A stretch of DNA of 64,000 nt from Polytrichum commune. Taxonomy: Eukaryota; Streptophyta; Polytrichopsida; Polytrichales; Polytrichaceae. The position numbers and the translations under genes are program-made. The DNA lies in NCBI GenBank assembly GCA_950295325.1, contig OX485806.1, positions 56,975,169-57,039,168 of the forward strand. The letters are read 5' to 3'. How positions within the stretch are numbered: the first letter of the stretch is position 1; each line of letters begins with the position of its first letter. The notes under the pieces are model-generated. The model saw nothing but the letters and a program-made list of their open reading frames with translations, made no database searches and had not been told where the DNA came from. Shown here piece by piece: positions 44,606 through 55,886 of this stretch.

Positions 44606-46344
44606 TGTGGCGCTTTGGGGCCACCCCCTTCCGAGAGGGACGCGGTTGTTGTTGTTGGGGTGTCGTACAATATCCCCCTAGTACTAACCATAGCACACGT
44701 GGCCCATGACTTATGACTAATTTTTATTGGGCTAAACTCTTATTCTCTTCGTCTAAACGTATAGATATTCAAAGAAATATCATCCGAACATGGCCGGGGC
44801 ATCCACCCTCATGGCAGACGCACTAGTTATGTAGCGTTTATGGGCCACCCCCTTCCGAGGGAGCCTAAAAATATCACACAAGCCCTTCGATGAAGATGGC
44901 CTGCATTTGCAGGTGCCCAAGTCAAACCTAGATGATAGGTGTATAACATGAATACTTAGACTTTTGGAGGGAAATTAAATATGCGTTGTAGTACCTCCGG
45001 AGGTTGGACCTTCATTTTTTACTATTATGATTATAAACTCTACTAGTCAATTTCATATATAGTTCTAACCTAAACCTACAACCTATTCTAAGCGCAGACG
45101 CACCAACCTTGGAACCAAGACAATCCTAACTTGTGAATTGAAATGACTCTCATATACACCAACCGGGTGTGACTCATACCACCCCTAACTCAACTAACGG
45201 AATTTGATGGACCATTCAATTCTTTCTTATTTCCTTATTTAATGCACAACTTAGCCTTTTGGAATCCTAATCACCTCAAACTCTCAAAATATAAATCGAT
45301 TTCACTTGAGCACTTAAGATACAATGAACCTCAACCAAATAGGTCCTCCACGCTAGTCCAAATATTCAAGAATGCTCCAAAACTTCAAAACTCCACCAAA
45401 AGCTTGAAACACCTCCAAAATGCCTTCGATCAAATCCGGTTCTCTCCTAGCTACTCCTAAATTGATCTCTCTCCACTAAGATGAAGTGGGCCCATAACCT
45501 ATTAGGAAATGAGGGATAAAACAAAGAGACCAACGTAGGAAGGTAGAACACAATGCACAAGGATTGCACACAATGAAGAGAGTGATTAGCTCCTCCCCTT
45601 ATGCCTTTATTTATATGTATGGATTAGGATCAGCATTGACAACCCATATGGGACAATGTTACCCATGCAACCTAACACTATCCTCCAATACTCGGAAAGC
45701 AAGCCTTCTTATTGGCAGTATTTTAGTCTCCACTTGCAACACACACAACCTGAAACCGCTCCCGAAAGCAAATCCCACAGCAAAACAAGTCCCTGCAACC
45801 CACAATTCCACGCTTTACTACCCTACTGCCCTCACACTTGGTCAAGCTCCTTCCACAACCTCTTCCCCTAATCTTTGCAACCATTCTCGGCATCAAGCCA
45901 AACTGCCTGAATCTCCTGCATTCAGGCGATTCCCTTTTAGCAACCTGCAGCCTCTAAAGTGGTATAGCCATGCAGCCAACACTGACTTCACAACCCTGGT
46001 CTGGTGGCATCCAATCGTGACATGAGCGGCCCACTCCCACTTGCTAGATACAGCGGAGATACCCACCACCATGCAAAATTCCCACCCCACAAGACCGTAC
46101 CTAATCTAGAGCATCGCACCCACTCTCGAGAAAGACCCCCTTCTTGCACCTGCGAATGGTTGGAGCCTCATGGCAGAGCAAATGTGTTGATGCAATAACC
46201 TCATCTAGGTCAGGGATCGAGGCTAACCTGAGTAGCCCCCTCAAGCCAGGATGCTTGATTTTTCATGAGTTTCATACCATGTCAGTAAAGGAAATGCAAT
46301 CTCACCTTCAACCCTCCAAGACAACCCAAACCCTCATTCCTCCT
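44606..46344 (-). mobile_element. Internally deleted LTR element of family E
   Basis: On the minus strand the 5' LTR ends at 44,830 (plus-strand TGTAGCGTTTATGGGCC), followed by a four-base spacer and a Gly-type primer-binding site. Only about 180 bases further lies a second LTR end, TGTGGCGCTTTGGGGCC, at 44,606-44,637, so nearly the whole internal region and most of the 3' LTR are deleted. The LTR's first 400 bases match 6,037-6,440. Its far end is unclear. I place it no later than the CACTA end at 46,345. No coding capacity remains. Confidence 0.55.
44813..44825 (-). promoter_or_regulatory. Primer-binding site of family E element
   Basis: Minus-strand TAGTGCGTCTGCC, a Gly-tRNA-type site (TGGTGCGTCTGCC) with one change at the second base. 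It lies four bases from the LTR end, the same spacing as in element C. Confidence 0.6.
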
Positions 46345-48524
46345 CACTATAAGAAAACTATGTTTTTTTAAACATTGGAGAAAACGCCTATCGGTGTTCA
46401 CTTTGACATGGACTTTGTTTATTTGGACGTCACCTAAAATCCGTTATAATTAACGTGCCAAAAACATGAGGAAAACGGAGATAACATGTCCGATTTGAGC
46501 TCATTTTTTATGTGACATCACATGAAACATGGTTTTCCATGGTCCCTAGAGACGGACACATGGAGGACATGTCAGCTTCATGTAAGCAAATGATGTGCTG
46601 ACAGTGCCAGGAGGGCCACTTTCACGTGGAATTCGCCGTTTACGTGGGCGATAATTGGACCCCATAAAGAAATGACATGGACATTGCATTTTGTGTGGGA
46701 TGACACGTGGACCCTATAAAGAAATGACGTGAACATTTCATTTTGTGGAATTGCAATTGCAATCGTTGTTTTGGTTGATGTCCTATGGGACGGGATAATG
46801 TTATGGGGGACATTTTGGTTGACGTCCTGTGGGACGAGAGAATGTTAAGGGGGACAACATGTTTGTCATGCATATTAGAATTTGTGATATTGTAGTTTTT
46901 GGCGTTGTTTTCGAAGCCATCCTGTGTGGTGGGAGATTGTGATTTCCTTCATTATCTTCATCACGACAGGTTTCGATGGACAGGAGTTAACATGTCTGGG
47001 GACTCATTTTTCATGACAACATCCCGTCAATATGCATGTCAACGTTGACATGCATTGGCGTTGTCATGGATGCTTACATGAACGTATGGGACACGCTATT
47101 GACGTTAAGGTGGATGACATTCTAGATGAGCATGGGCATATACATAAAGAACATGAACAATAGTTATTGCAAAACAGACATATGTTACCATAAAAAGGTA
47201 AATTTTTCATTTCCACAACATGTTGCAACTAGAAGGCTACAGTCTTACTTAAAACGTTGCTACCCGTTGGCATGTGCTATAGAACAAACGGAAAAAACAA
47301 TGCTCTATGTCACGACAAAATCACTGGCCATCCCAAAATTGACTTTAAATGCATCTATGCTACCTCATTGCCATGAATGCATGATGTCGTTTATACTATG
47401 TACACAACTTGGAACTACTCCGATACCGGCCGCAGCATGCCCGTTAACATGTCATTTCTTCTTTTGCCCGTCCGCTTTCATGGCACTCCCGCTTGCTAGA
47501 TCCCAAAATGATTCACATAGCACCATGATGAGTGTTAGTGAGTTTCTATGTATACATTATCAATATATGCACACTGTGCAAAAAAAATGACATCAGCAAA
47601 TAAAAATACATTTTCCTTACCTGGATTTAGGGGAGGTTTGGGTAGACCAACGGTTCTTGGCACTGCCGCCTTCACTGCTGTGGATTTTGCGGCCTTCGTG
47701 GAATGTGCACTTCTCCCAACACGTTGGGGCCGGCTTCCGGATTGTTCGGGGACTTCCACAGCTTCCTGCAAATACTTTACACATTCATGTTTTTAAGAAG
47801 AAAATTCGAGACATGATTGAGCCTTATGGCTGACATCCACATCTGTCAAACCAGACGTCTGAATAGGTGTATGTTTCAACAAGCAGATGTCCAAAATAAC
47901 CGGCATACGACGATGCGACATTCAATTCAATGTGGAAAGCCATGATCGGTAGGATCACAACTATAATTGGGGTTGTGCGTCAAATACTTCAATTCATGGT
48001 TGGGTTCTATCTATGGGTGGTGGTATGCGATACCTGCTCCACCATATTCTCATCGGTTGTGGCCCCAATTTCTTTGCCCGCTCCATGTCTGTCGTCGTTC
48101 TCCACATCTGACTGCCCAACCGCTTCATCTACTAAGTCCTCCGCCATGTCAGCAATGACGTCGGACTCCAATGCCTTGTTTCCATCCTCGTGCATTATCT
48201 CCTCCACCACCATGGTGATATCCGTGGTGACGCTGGTGTGGTCTGCCGCCTTGTTCATGGTGGCATCGGACGCAACATCTTTGATGACGTCGCTGCAAAC
48301 CAACAATGCAGGAGGAGACGACACGTCCACAACGCTCACAGCATTCAACAAGGGAGTGAGGGTAGGTTCCGGCAAGACCGTCCGCGCTTCCAGCGTGGTT
48401 GAGGTCAACAATAATGTGTCCACCAACTTCGCAAATGACGTTTGCATTTGCATGTCATCGCCTGCAATGCCTTCTTTAGAGCCTACCTTGTGAAGAAGCC
48501 AACCTTTGGGGGACTTACACATCT
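46345..48524 (-). mobile_element. CACTA transposon, left end and interior
   Basis: CACTATAAGAAAACTATG at 46,345 is a CACTA-type terminus (typical start CACTACAAGAAA). The subterminal ~700 bases are rich in GACGTG, GACATG and ACGTGG words, as expected of subterminal binding-site arrays. A minus-strand gene-like region follows (47,621-48,524). The right terminus, which should end ..CTTATAGTG or CTTGTAGTG, was not found, so the end coordinate is only the limit of the gene-like part. The strand given is that of the gene. Confidence 0.55.
47621..48524 (-). pseudogene. Spliced gene-like region in CACTA element
   Basis: Minus strand. A frame from 48,522 (just after an AG preceded by CTCTAACCCT, a possible 3' splice site) to 48,034 reads MCKSPKGWLLHKVG, FAKLVDTLLLTST, and acidic DVIADMAEDLVDEAVGQ. 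It ends at GAGCAG|GTATCG, a plausible 5' splice site. After 268 bases, TATTTGCAG|GAAGCT opens a phase-matched exon (47,765-47,621) reading EAVEVPEQSGSRPQRVGRS and ending ATCCAG|GTAAGG. Phase agreement and good splice signals support a real former gene. Further left, coding-like sequence has stops (GSAMKADGQKKK-stop). The family is unknown. It could be the accessory (second) CACTA protein or a transposase N-terminus. Confidence 0.45.
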
Positions 48525-50820
48525 AGGGTTAGAGGTTACAATCACAGTTTTAAATTCTAACAGTGTAGCGAATGCCAAGTGAAGCACCATCGGAGATTCA
48601 ACAACTGTTCCGGTTACTACCTTCCACATGTGACCCACCTCCTCTACCTATGCAGTGGAATCGTGGCCCTTGCAAACCCCAAAATTTGGCTCAATTTTTT
48701 TCACAATTAGTATGAATGCACTTAAGTGCAAATCAATAACCTACTCACCCCTCAGCACTTCACCACCTGAGCCCTCCTCCGGTTGTGCTCAACCTTGAAG
48801 ACGTAACGCCTAGGACTCAACTAAAATCCTATACACGTCGCACTGCTTCCCATAACTTATTAGCGAAGGCATAGTCCCCTACCTCCCGTTGTGCTTAACA
48901 AGAGAAATCACCCAACAATGGTTGTTACGAGTCCTCCTCCACCTAACAACATGCTTCGTAACAACCTACTACATGACATGATTTCCCACAACGCAATTCA
49001 CCCACGGATGTGTCTAAGTTACATCAACCCCAACCAGTTCGGCATGTGATCAAGGTTGGCCTCGAGAGTGTTGATGAAGGACTCTTTGCTACTTCATAGA
49101 CTAAACTTTCGTTAATCCTACGCAGGGGAAGGGTTGGTCAAGAAAGGGAGTGAGGAATGATCTTACAGTATGGATTATGCCATAGTGATTGGCAAAGGCA
49201 CTACAAAGCTGAAGAAGTCCCCACCAACCTTGGTGTATTCCTTCAATGGAAAAGAAGTTATTCAGCCTCCTTCCCTACCACAACCATTGCACCTCTTAAA
49301 CATACCTTCCCCCGTCCCTCCTATAGAAATTTTTTTTTGGGGTGATGGTGCCAATGACCTTCCACTGCCACACATGATGCCTTGCTAACAAGTTGCAATG
49401 TAGTCAACTCTTTCTACCACCTTCGACCTTCCACTTGATGGTTGGGATCACCTAGCAACAACCATCTCCATCTTAAAGCCCCCTTAACTTACCAACTCCA
49501 CCAGCGAGCCTCAGGGTCCTTAGCAGGGGTTGCTTCCGTTCCTCAAGAGTACCCTTTGATGTCTAACACTACGGATCCCGTTATCGAAGAATATGTTGTT
49601 GCTACACCTATGTCATCACCAACCTCATAACCTATTGAATTGGATTCCTTGCACTAATATGGACATGTAGACGTACCTAATCTTAATAAATGTTTACCCT
49701 ATATTTAATAATACTTAAGGTTGCATTTAATAATGCATATGATGAAAACAAAATTGGACTACTTGTTTCAATAAGTAGCTATAAGATTGGACTATATATT
49801 CTAAACTCAGTAGGCAATATAATGAATGTAACTTGGGAAGCCTATATGACCATTAAAATAACAATAAATCATCCATTTGATAATGAATGAGATATTAATA
49901 TGGATTCTACAAACCACGAGGGAAATGGCGGCGACTTTGTTTTGAATTTTATTATCATATTGTTTTAATTGGGTTTTTTAAAATTGCCTAAATATGGCTT
50001 CGTCAAAATAAGCAACCGTTAAGGACCTATTTTCTGTGTGCCAATGAAAGGAATTAAAAAAAATCCATTATAATCATTTCTTATAATTCTCATTTTATAA
50101 GAAATATTGCAAATAAAATAACCATGTGCATCAAAATGGTTCCTATGACAATACAATGACAACAACAACAATAATCACATTAGGTATATGTCCAAACATG
50201 AATTTTTCATCAATTCTCTCCATATTGTTAGGCATTGGTTGATAACTAACTTTGGTGCAAAAATAATTGACTTTTGTTGAGGGCTATTAGTTGTTGCCTA
50301 AAACAACTCAAGGGAGTTTAAAGGATGCCAAAAAAACTTTAAAAATGCAAGTAAGGAGCATTAGCCTAATCATGTCACCCATTAATCATCCAAATCATTC
50401 CACATGGGGCTCATGTAACATCAACATCACATTGCATTTTTCACATTCTTCAAGATTTCCATTGGCCTAGCTTAATTTAGCAAGTTTTTCATTTGGAAAA
50501 CATATAAAGAATAGTCATTGAATTTGTTATATATAAGGTCAAGGTATTTTTGACAACATGGTGTGGTCCACATTTTTTCCCACATTTTTGGAACAACGAA
50601 TGTTACATTATGCCCATGATGATGGAGCCCATAATGGCAATCATGCCAATTGACACATTATTTTCATTTGTGATTGGCTTTTTGGAATTTGAACATGTGA
50701 ATGACTAGAACTTTGTTACAATGAACCAAACATTGTTAGCACACAACATCATTCCCACATAATGGCATGGTAAAATTATTTTGGTTTTAGACTATCCTAA
50801 AAATATAAAAACATAAAGTA
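48525..50820. other. No recognisable gene
   Basis: 48.5-49.65 kb is of moderate GC with short frames (49,170-49,388 and 49,442-49,630, plus) that carry no known motif and could still be CACTA interior. 49.65-50.8 kb is AT-rich. No CACTA right end, LTR end or RNA gene was recognised. Confidence 0.4.
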
Positions 50821-51240
50821 TTGCCTTGGGATTCACTTAATTCTCACAACCTCAAACTCATGTACAATGTTGGAGAGCTCGCCTCCCCCAAAGCCAAAGG
50901 GAAGGCTAGAGGACAAGAAGCCCAAGTGGGTGCGAGGAAGAGGATGCCACCAGGCCGGTGGCGGTGTGAACTCAAAGGCCGTTGGGAACGAGAGCGACCT
51001 AGGAACAAGAACAACGTGGGAACGAGAGCAACGTGAGAATGAGAGCGGCCGTAGGGAACGCGAGTGCAAGTGCAGGACCGTGAGCACGGCCAGGAAGGGA
51101 ACGCCTTCCAATTCAAGAATGGCCCTAAGGCCAGTGGGAATAGGGTTGAGTGAAGGAGGTGAAGAGGCATCCACCCGTATTTATAGGACATGTGGTCAAT
51201 AGAAATGGATGGATGTATTCGTAATGAAAATGTAACCACC
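50821..51240. other. GC-rich block with overlapping frames
   Basis: An island of higher GC in AT-rich surroundings, with 111-132-codon frames open on both strands at once, rich in Arg/Ser/Pro/Leu. It has the look of an LTR transcribed region downstream of a TATA box on the minus strand (51,178-51,185). No protein family recognised and no TG..CA boundaries fixed. Confidence 0.35.
51178..51185 (-). promoter_or_regulatory. TATA-box-like element
   Basis: TCCTATAAATACGGG on the minus strand matches the plant TATA consensus (TATAAATA) and directly precedes the GC-rich block when read on that strand. Confidence 0.4.
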
Positions 51241-51464
51241 AAATACCAAAAGTTGTGTAGTTGGTAGAGAGATCTTAGGGATGGTAGATCTAGAGAAATA
51301 GACTTAAGACTCTAAATGCATGCTATTAATAGATACAATCCTAATTTTAGTTGCAGATGACATTGATCAAATTCTACCTAAACATAGATGTCAAAGACAA
51401 TTTAAGAGGCCAAGTTAAGGGCCTAATGCACATGGGTGTCCAAGACTCCTAGCCTACCAAAGCG

Positions 51465-51668
51465 CTTATAGGCACCCGCGGTGCATTAGCAAATTCTATT
51501 TGGCTTATAGGCACCCGCGGTGCATTAGCAAATTATAATTGACTTATAGGCACCCGCAGTGCATTAGAAAATTTCACACAACTTATAGGCACCCACGGTG
51601 CATTAGGGTTACCACATAGGCACCCACAATGCATTAGGTTTCTACATAGGCACCCGCGGTGCAATGTG
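51465..51668. repeat. Six-unit array with hairpin core GCACCCGCGGTGC
   Basis: The word ATAGGCACCCGCGGTGCATTAG, or close variants, occurs six times, starting at 51,468, 51,507, 51,546, 51,585, 51,616 and 51,646. The first three steps are exactly 39 bp and the last two 31 and 30. Between the cores are AT-rich spacers that differ (CAAATTCTATTTGGCTT, CAAATTATAATTGACTT and so on). The core is a dyad: GCACC and GGTGC can pair around CGC. The variants mostly change CG to CA, as expected from deamination of methylated cytosine. Confidence 0.85.
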
Positions 51669-54598
51669 ATCGATTCCACAAAGTGTTAACACACCACTGA
51701 AGAGATGGAGAATTCCGAGCAATACGAGATGGTCGAAGATTTAGAAAAATAAATCAAAATTGTGAAGACCCGTATGACTAAGGAACTTGAAGGTGAGGTT
51801 GGAATCTTCAAGGACTTAGGAAATAAGAACATGAGATTTACCTAAGAGGAAAATACTTGGAAGAGATTATGATTTGGAGCCTCAAAGGGGTTATCTCAAT
51901 GGATTACTAAAATAAGGATTAATGTCCTAACACTTGAGTATTGAGGGGAATTGGATTACCTACCTACATGCTTTAGCAACTTTGGACTTGAGATGTTAGG
52001 ATCACATCCTCGTAATGACATAAGAAACTCAATGATTACACACACAAGAGGGGTCGCCAAGTAGGCGATTCAACATCCCATCACCATCATACCTAAATTA
52101 AGATTCAATATCAACCTATATATATCATGTCAATCTAAGGAGACTCAAAGGGGATTAAGTAGTGTATTTGGAAATGAATGTGAGAGTTAATCAAATACCT
52201 ATCTTTGACAAACCCTTTTGAGGAATCTTGATGGGTATTATTCACACCCCTTTTGAGATTATAATTACACATGAATGGGAGGGTGTGCATTTAGGTTTAA
52301 TGGACCAGGAATGATTCCATGACCGTAAGTGTAACCAACCGCACTTCCGAGAAATTTAATTTAGCGAAAGAATGTGCTTGCCTCATAATTATTTAGATAT
52401 TGGGGGTTTGAATTTGAAATGTATAGATAGTCATTCGAACCATGAAAGAGATTGCAATAATCCTACAAGATATTAGACGTAAGAATGGTTTTCCTTTAAG
52501 AACACTTAACCTTGACATTAAAGAACATTAACTTGAAAATCTAGGGTACATACTCCTTAAGGATTCTTTAGAGAAAAACATCATATTGAGTATAGAAATT
52601 AATATTCATATGACCACCTTCGTAAAATAACATTGTAAGAGCGGTCTAATTTAGTAGGAATAATGTCTCTGTAAACTGGTTCAGCAACGGGTTACACCAT
52701 CTAAGGCTGAGGGTTGAAGGTGGCCTCGACAAATGTCTCTGGTCTCCCCAATGTCTCTTGTCTCTTGCTTTTCATTCTTATTGGACACACTCAATTACAA
52801 GTCTGGCACTAACATTTTGGTTTTCTTTTCATAATGACAAATCTTACAATTCATTATACCAAAGACAATAATGTGACCATCCAATGGGAATTCAATTAAT
52901 CAAACTCTCAATTATTATTGATTATGTTATTTAGTATTTTTGACAAAGGTATTATTTTTTGCAGACTTGAGATATTCAATCACAATGTGATTGTAAATCC
53001 AAAAATGAGATATTCAACTTGCAATCTAATAGAAATATCATGGATGCACTTAAATTGTTGTAAGCTCTAGAAGATTGCCTTGCAATTATGCATCCCACAT
53101 AAATGTATTCAAACATAAGTTTGTGCTTGAGAATCAATTCCATTACAACATTTAAAAAATCTTGCGTAGTTTTCGTATCATCAAAATTAGGTGTTGGGCT
53201 CTCCTTCCACCTAGACTACTAGCATTTTATATTTTTTTTACCACATCTATAGATATGAAAGATCAATCCCATTTTTACCAAAATATGGCTTTTCTAGTCA
53301 TTTCTTTACGATATTTCTAGACCATAGTTTGTTCATACATACTTAATTAAGAAAGTTTAGTTCATTAATTATTTTAATTACATTTAATCTATGTTTTGAA
53401 CTTAAAAAAATTAACCCTACAAGTTTTCTAACTAAAGGTGGATTTATAATTACTCTTGAGCCACAAATAACTAAATCAAATTTCAAAGTCTTACTCAAGA
53501 CCTAAAATATAGCTCAAACTGAGTTGCCTTGGAGTTGAAATTTAAACCACCCAAAAATACATCAGTCAATACAATACATCCAATGTGGCTTAAGATCCAC
53601 TTTGATACTAATATATTCAGAAAAAATTAAAGTGCCTTATGAAAACACCTGTAATTTGTATCCATTTTTCTAATTGAATTAAACCAGTTTTATAGAAAAA
53701 ACTAAGGGTGCAAGGCTTATAGAAAATGATAATCTTGTAAAAGTCATGGTGAATCTACAATTAGGTAGAAAAACAAATTAAATTTGTCCCAAAGGAAAAT
53801 TTATAACTCTTGGAAACAAATTTAGATATTTATAAAATTGATTGTATTAGAAATAATGCTAGATAGTTGCAATCTTGATATGTAGAGAATAAATTTACGA
53901 GCATCTCGTGGCAAACATTTCAACTTAGCTATTCTCAACATTTAAATTGTTAAATGATAACATCCATAACTTCTAGACAAAATATTACATTGCTACAAAA
54001 CTAATTATGTTGGAAACTTAAGGATTCATTTATCTTAAAAATATATCTAAGAGGAATCCATGGCATTTTAAACTCAAAAGATATATCAAATTCAATAATA
54101 TTCACCTTCTAGAGACTAAGCATCATCTATGAACTAAAAGAATAAAATTGTACTATAAACATGATGCAAAATATAAAATATAAAAAAATTGACATTAAAC
54201 TTTTATTTTATTTAAGTAAGAAACAGTACACCATAATTTCTAATGTAATACTAAAATATTATCTAAATCCATTAGAATTTAAATCATACATTATTACTTA
54301 AGGATAAGTAAATGAGAAATGATGAAAAGAGGAATTAGCCTCCGGATATTCGGATTCAAAATGAAATGTTCAAAGGAAAACATAAGAGATCAAAATATAA
54401 AAATTGATATCCATTTTCAAAAGGTTGTCTAAAGCATTGAGAATGAATTCTTTTTTTAACTTACACCTCACCCTGCCCTATTTGATTTTGTATAGTTATT
54501 TTCATAGTTCACTCTCTTTGCATACCATTTCAAAATCTTAAGCATATTGATTTTCATTATAAAAACTCATTCATCATTGACTTTGTTCTATCAAATAT
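51669..54598. other. AT-rich sequence, no gene seen
   Basis: About 2.9 kb without a frame of recognisable content. No partner repeat in the window was noticed. Confidence 0.45.
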
Positions 54599-55886
54599 GT
54601 CAACAATTGCTATTTGAATTGAAGTAACAACCCACAAGATCGGCTAGATGGATGAACTACCCTAGTGCCTCCAAGTAATGACCTTCTATCTCCTATGTTT
54701 ATCCAAATGCATCACGTTCATCCGTGCATCAAATTCATCCATACAAACCTTCCTAAATTCATTTTAAATCCATTATTACATCCCTCACATAACTGCTCTT
54801 CATCCAACCTAAATCATCTTAGGTTCATCTAAAATTCATCCATCATATTTAGTAGTTGCTACCGCAATGAAGGGGTTGGCTCAAGGTACCTAACTTCCAC
54901 CTAATTCTACACTAGCCTCTTTTGGTTGGATTGCCTGAGTAGTAGAAGGATTGAACATTGAGCCATCCTTTTGAGGAATGGCCACCTTTCAAGTCCATAC
55001 TCCAATCAAAATTAAAGTTAGAGTTTAGCTCTAGTTTTAATCTCTAATTTTATCACCAACCACTAAGTTTATTTCTATTTTTACCTCATATCTCTAAGCC
55101 TCAAACAATACAACAAAAAAAATTGCAATTAAAAAAATGCAACTAAAAGCAATGTAACTAGAAACAATATAATTAAAAAAAATGCAATCATAAATAATAA
55201 AACCAGTAGCAATACAATTTACAAGACTTGCAATTGCAATTGGTAGCAGCCTTCACTCTGCAAGCCACACGTCCATACACAGTTCATTCTAGCAGTCATA
55301 TATCCAACAACAATTCACTCCAACAGTTACATATTTGTACAATAATTATCCATTAAAGTTTAAGAACCTTTTTATTCAATATTAATAGGACTTACAAATA
55401 TATATTTTTAACATTCATTTTGCAAGCATTTTATGAACTTTACGTTGCTACCTATAAAAAAATATAAAGAGGATAATCTTAACCACAAAGAAAATGAGTG
55501 ATATGGACATTAATCTTCCCAAACCACCCCCTTCCAACCACAAAGCCTCACCAAATATAAATATAGCCATACTTAAATCTAGAAATTACCATCTATAGCA
55601 AATGTCACCCTACATATTATTTTTTTAAATCCTTAAATCGAACAATCTTCATTCGTGCCCTTTTTGATCCAACAACCTTCATTTCTATCTATGCACGCCT
55701 TCATCCATGCATGTCTTCATTTGTATACGCTTTCATCCACTCAACATCGTGTTGGATTTTTGTGTATTGCCTAATCTTCTAACAATGCTAACTAATTGAT
55801 ATTTATCTAATTCCTGCAAATTAACTTCCTTTCTTAAATAAATAGTAAGTCTTAACTCAAACCGCGAGTGGTTTGGATGGCTCACA
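54599..55886 (-). repeat. R3 repeat copy 3 (probable solo LTR)
   Basis: Same orientation as copy 2 (17,081-18,802). Landmarks: TGTCAACAATTGCTATT at the left, CCCACAAGATCGGCTAGATGG, GTGCCTCCAAGTAATGACC, a short ATGCATCA/CATCCGTGCATC array, CTAAGCCTCAAACAATACAA, CCAACAACCTTCAT, and at the right CGCGAGTGGTTTGGATGGCTCACA. Read on the minus strand it starts TGTGAGCCATCC. About 1.29 kb. No 5-bp duplication could be confirmed (AAATA against TAAAG), so solo-LTR status rests on the ends only. Confidence 0.5.

Noticed and set aside
47126-47590. 154-codon plus-strand frame in the CACTA element
   Set aside because: It is antisense to a minus-strand frame with coding-like content, and its Cys/His/Ser-rich composition carries no motif.
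51465-51668. CRISPR-like appearance of the hairpin-core array
   Set aside because: Regular repeats with unlike spacers, but the setting is plant nuclear DNA, the spacers are short, AT-rich and partly similar to each other, the period is not constant, and there are no cas genes.
54599-55886. R3 copy 3 as the 5' LTR of element B (a 39-kb element)
   Set aside because: Orientation fits, but there is no primer-binding site on its left, no gag before it, and its target-site words do not match those of copy 2.
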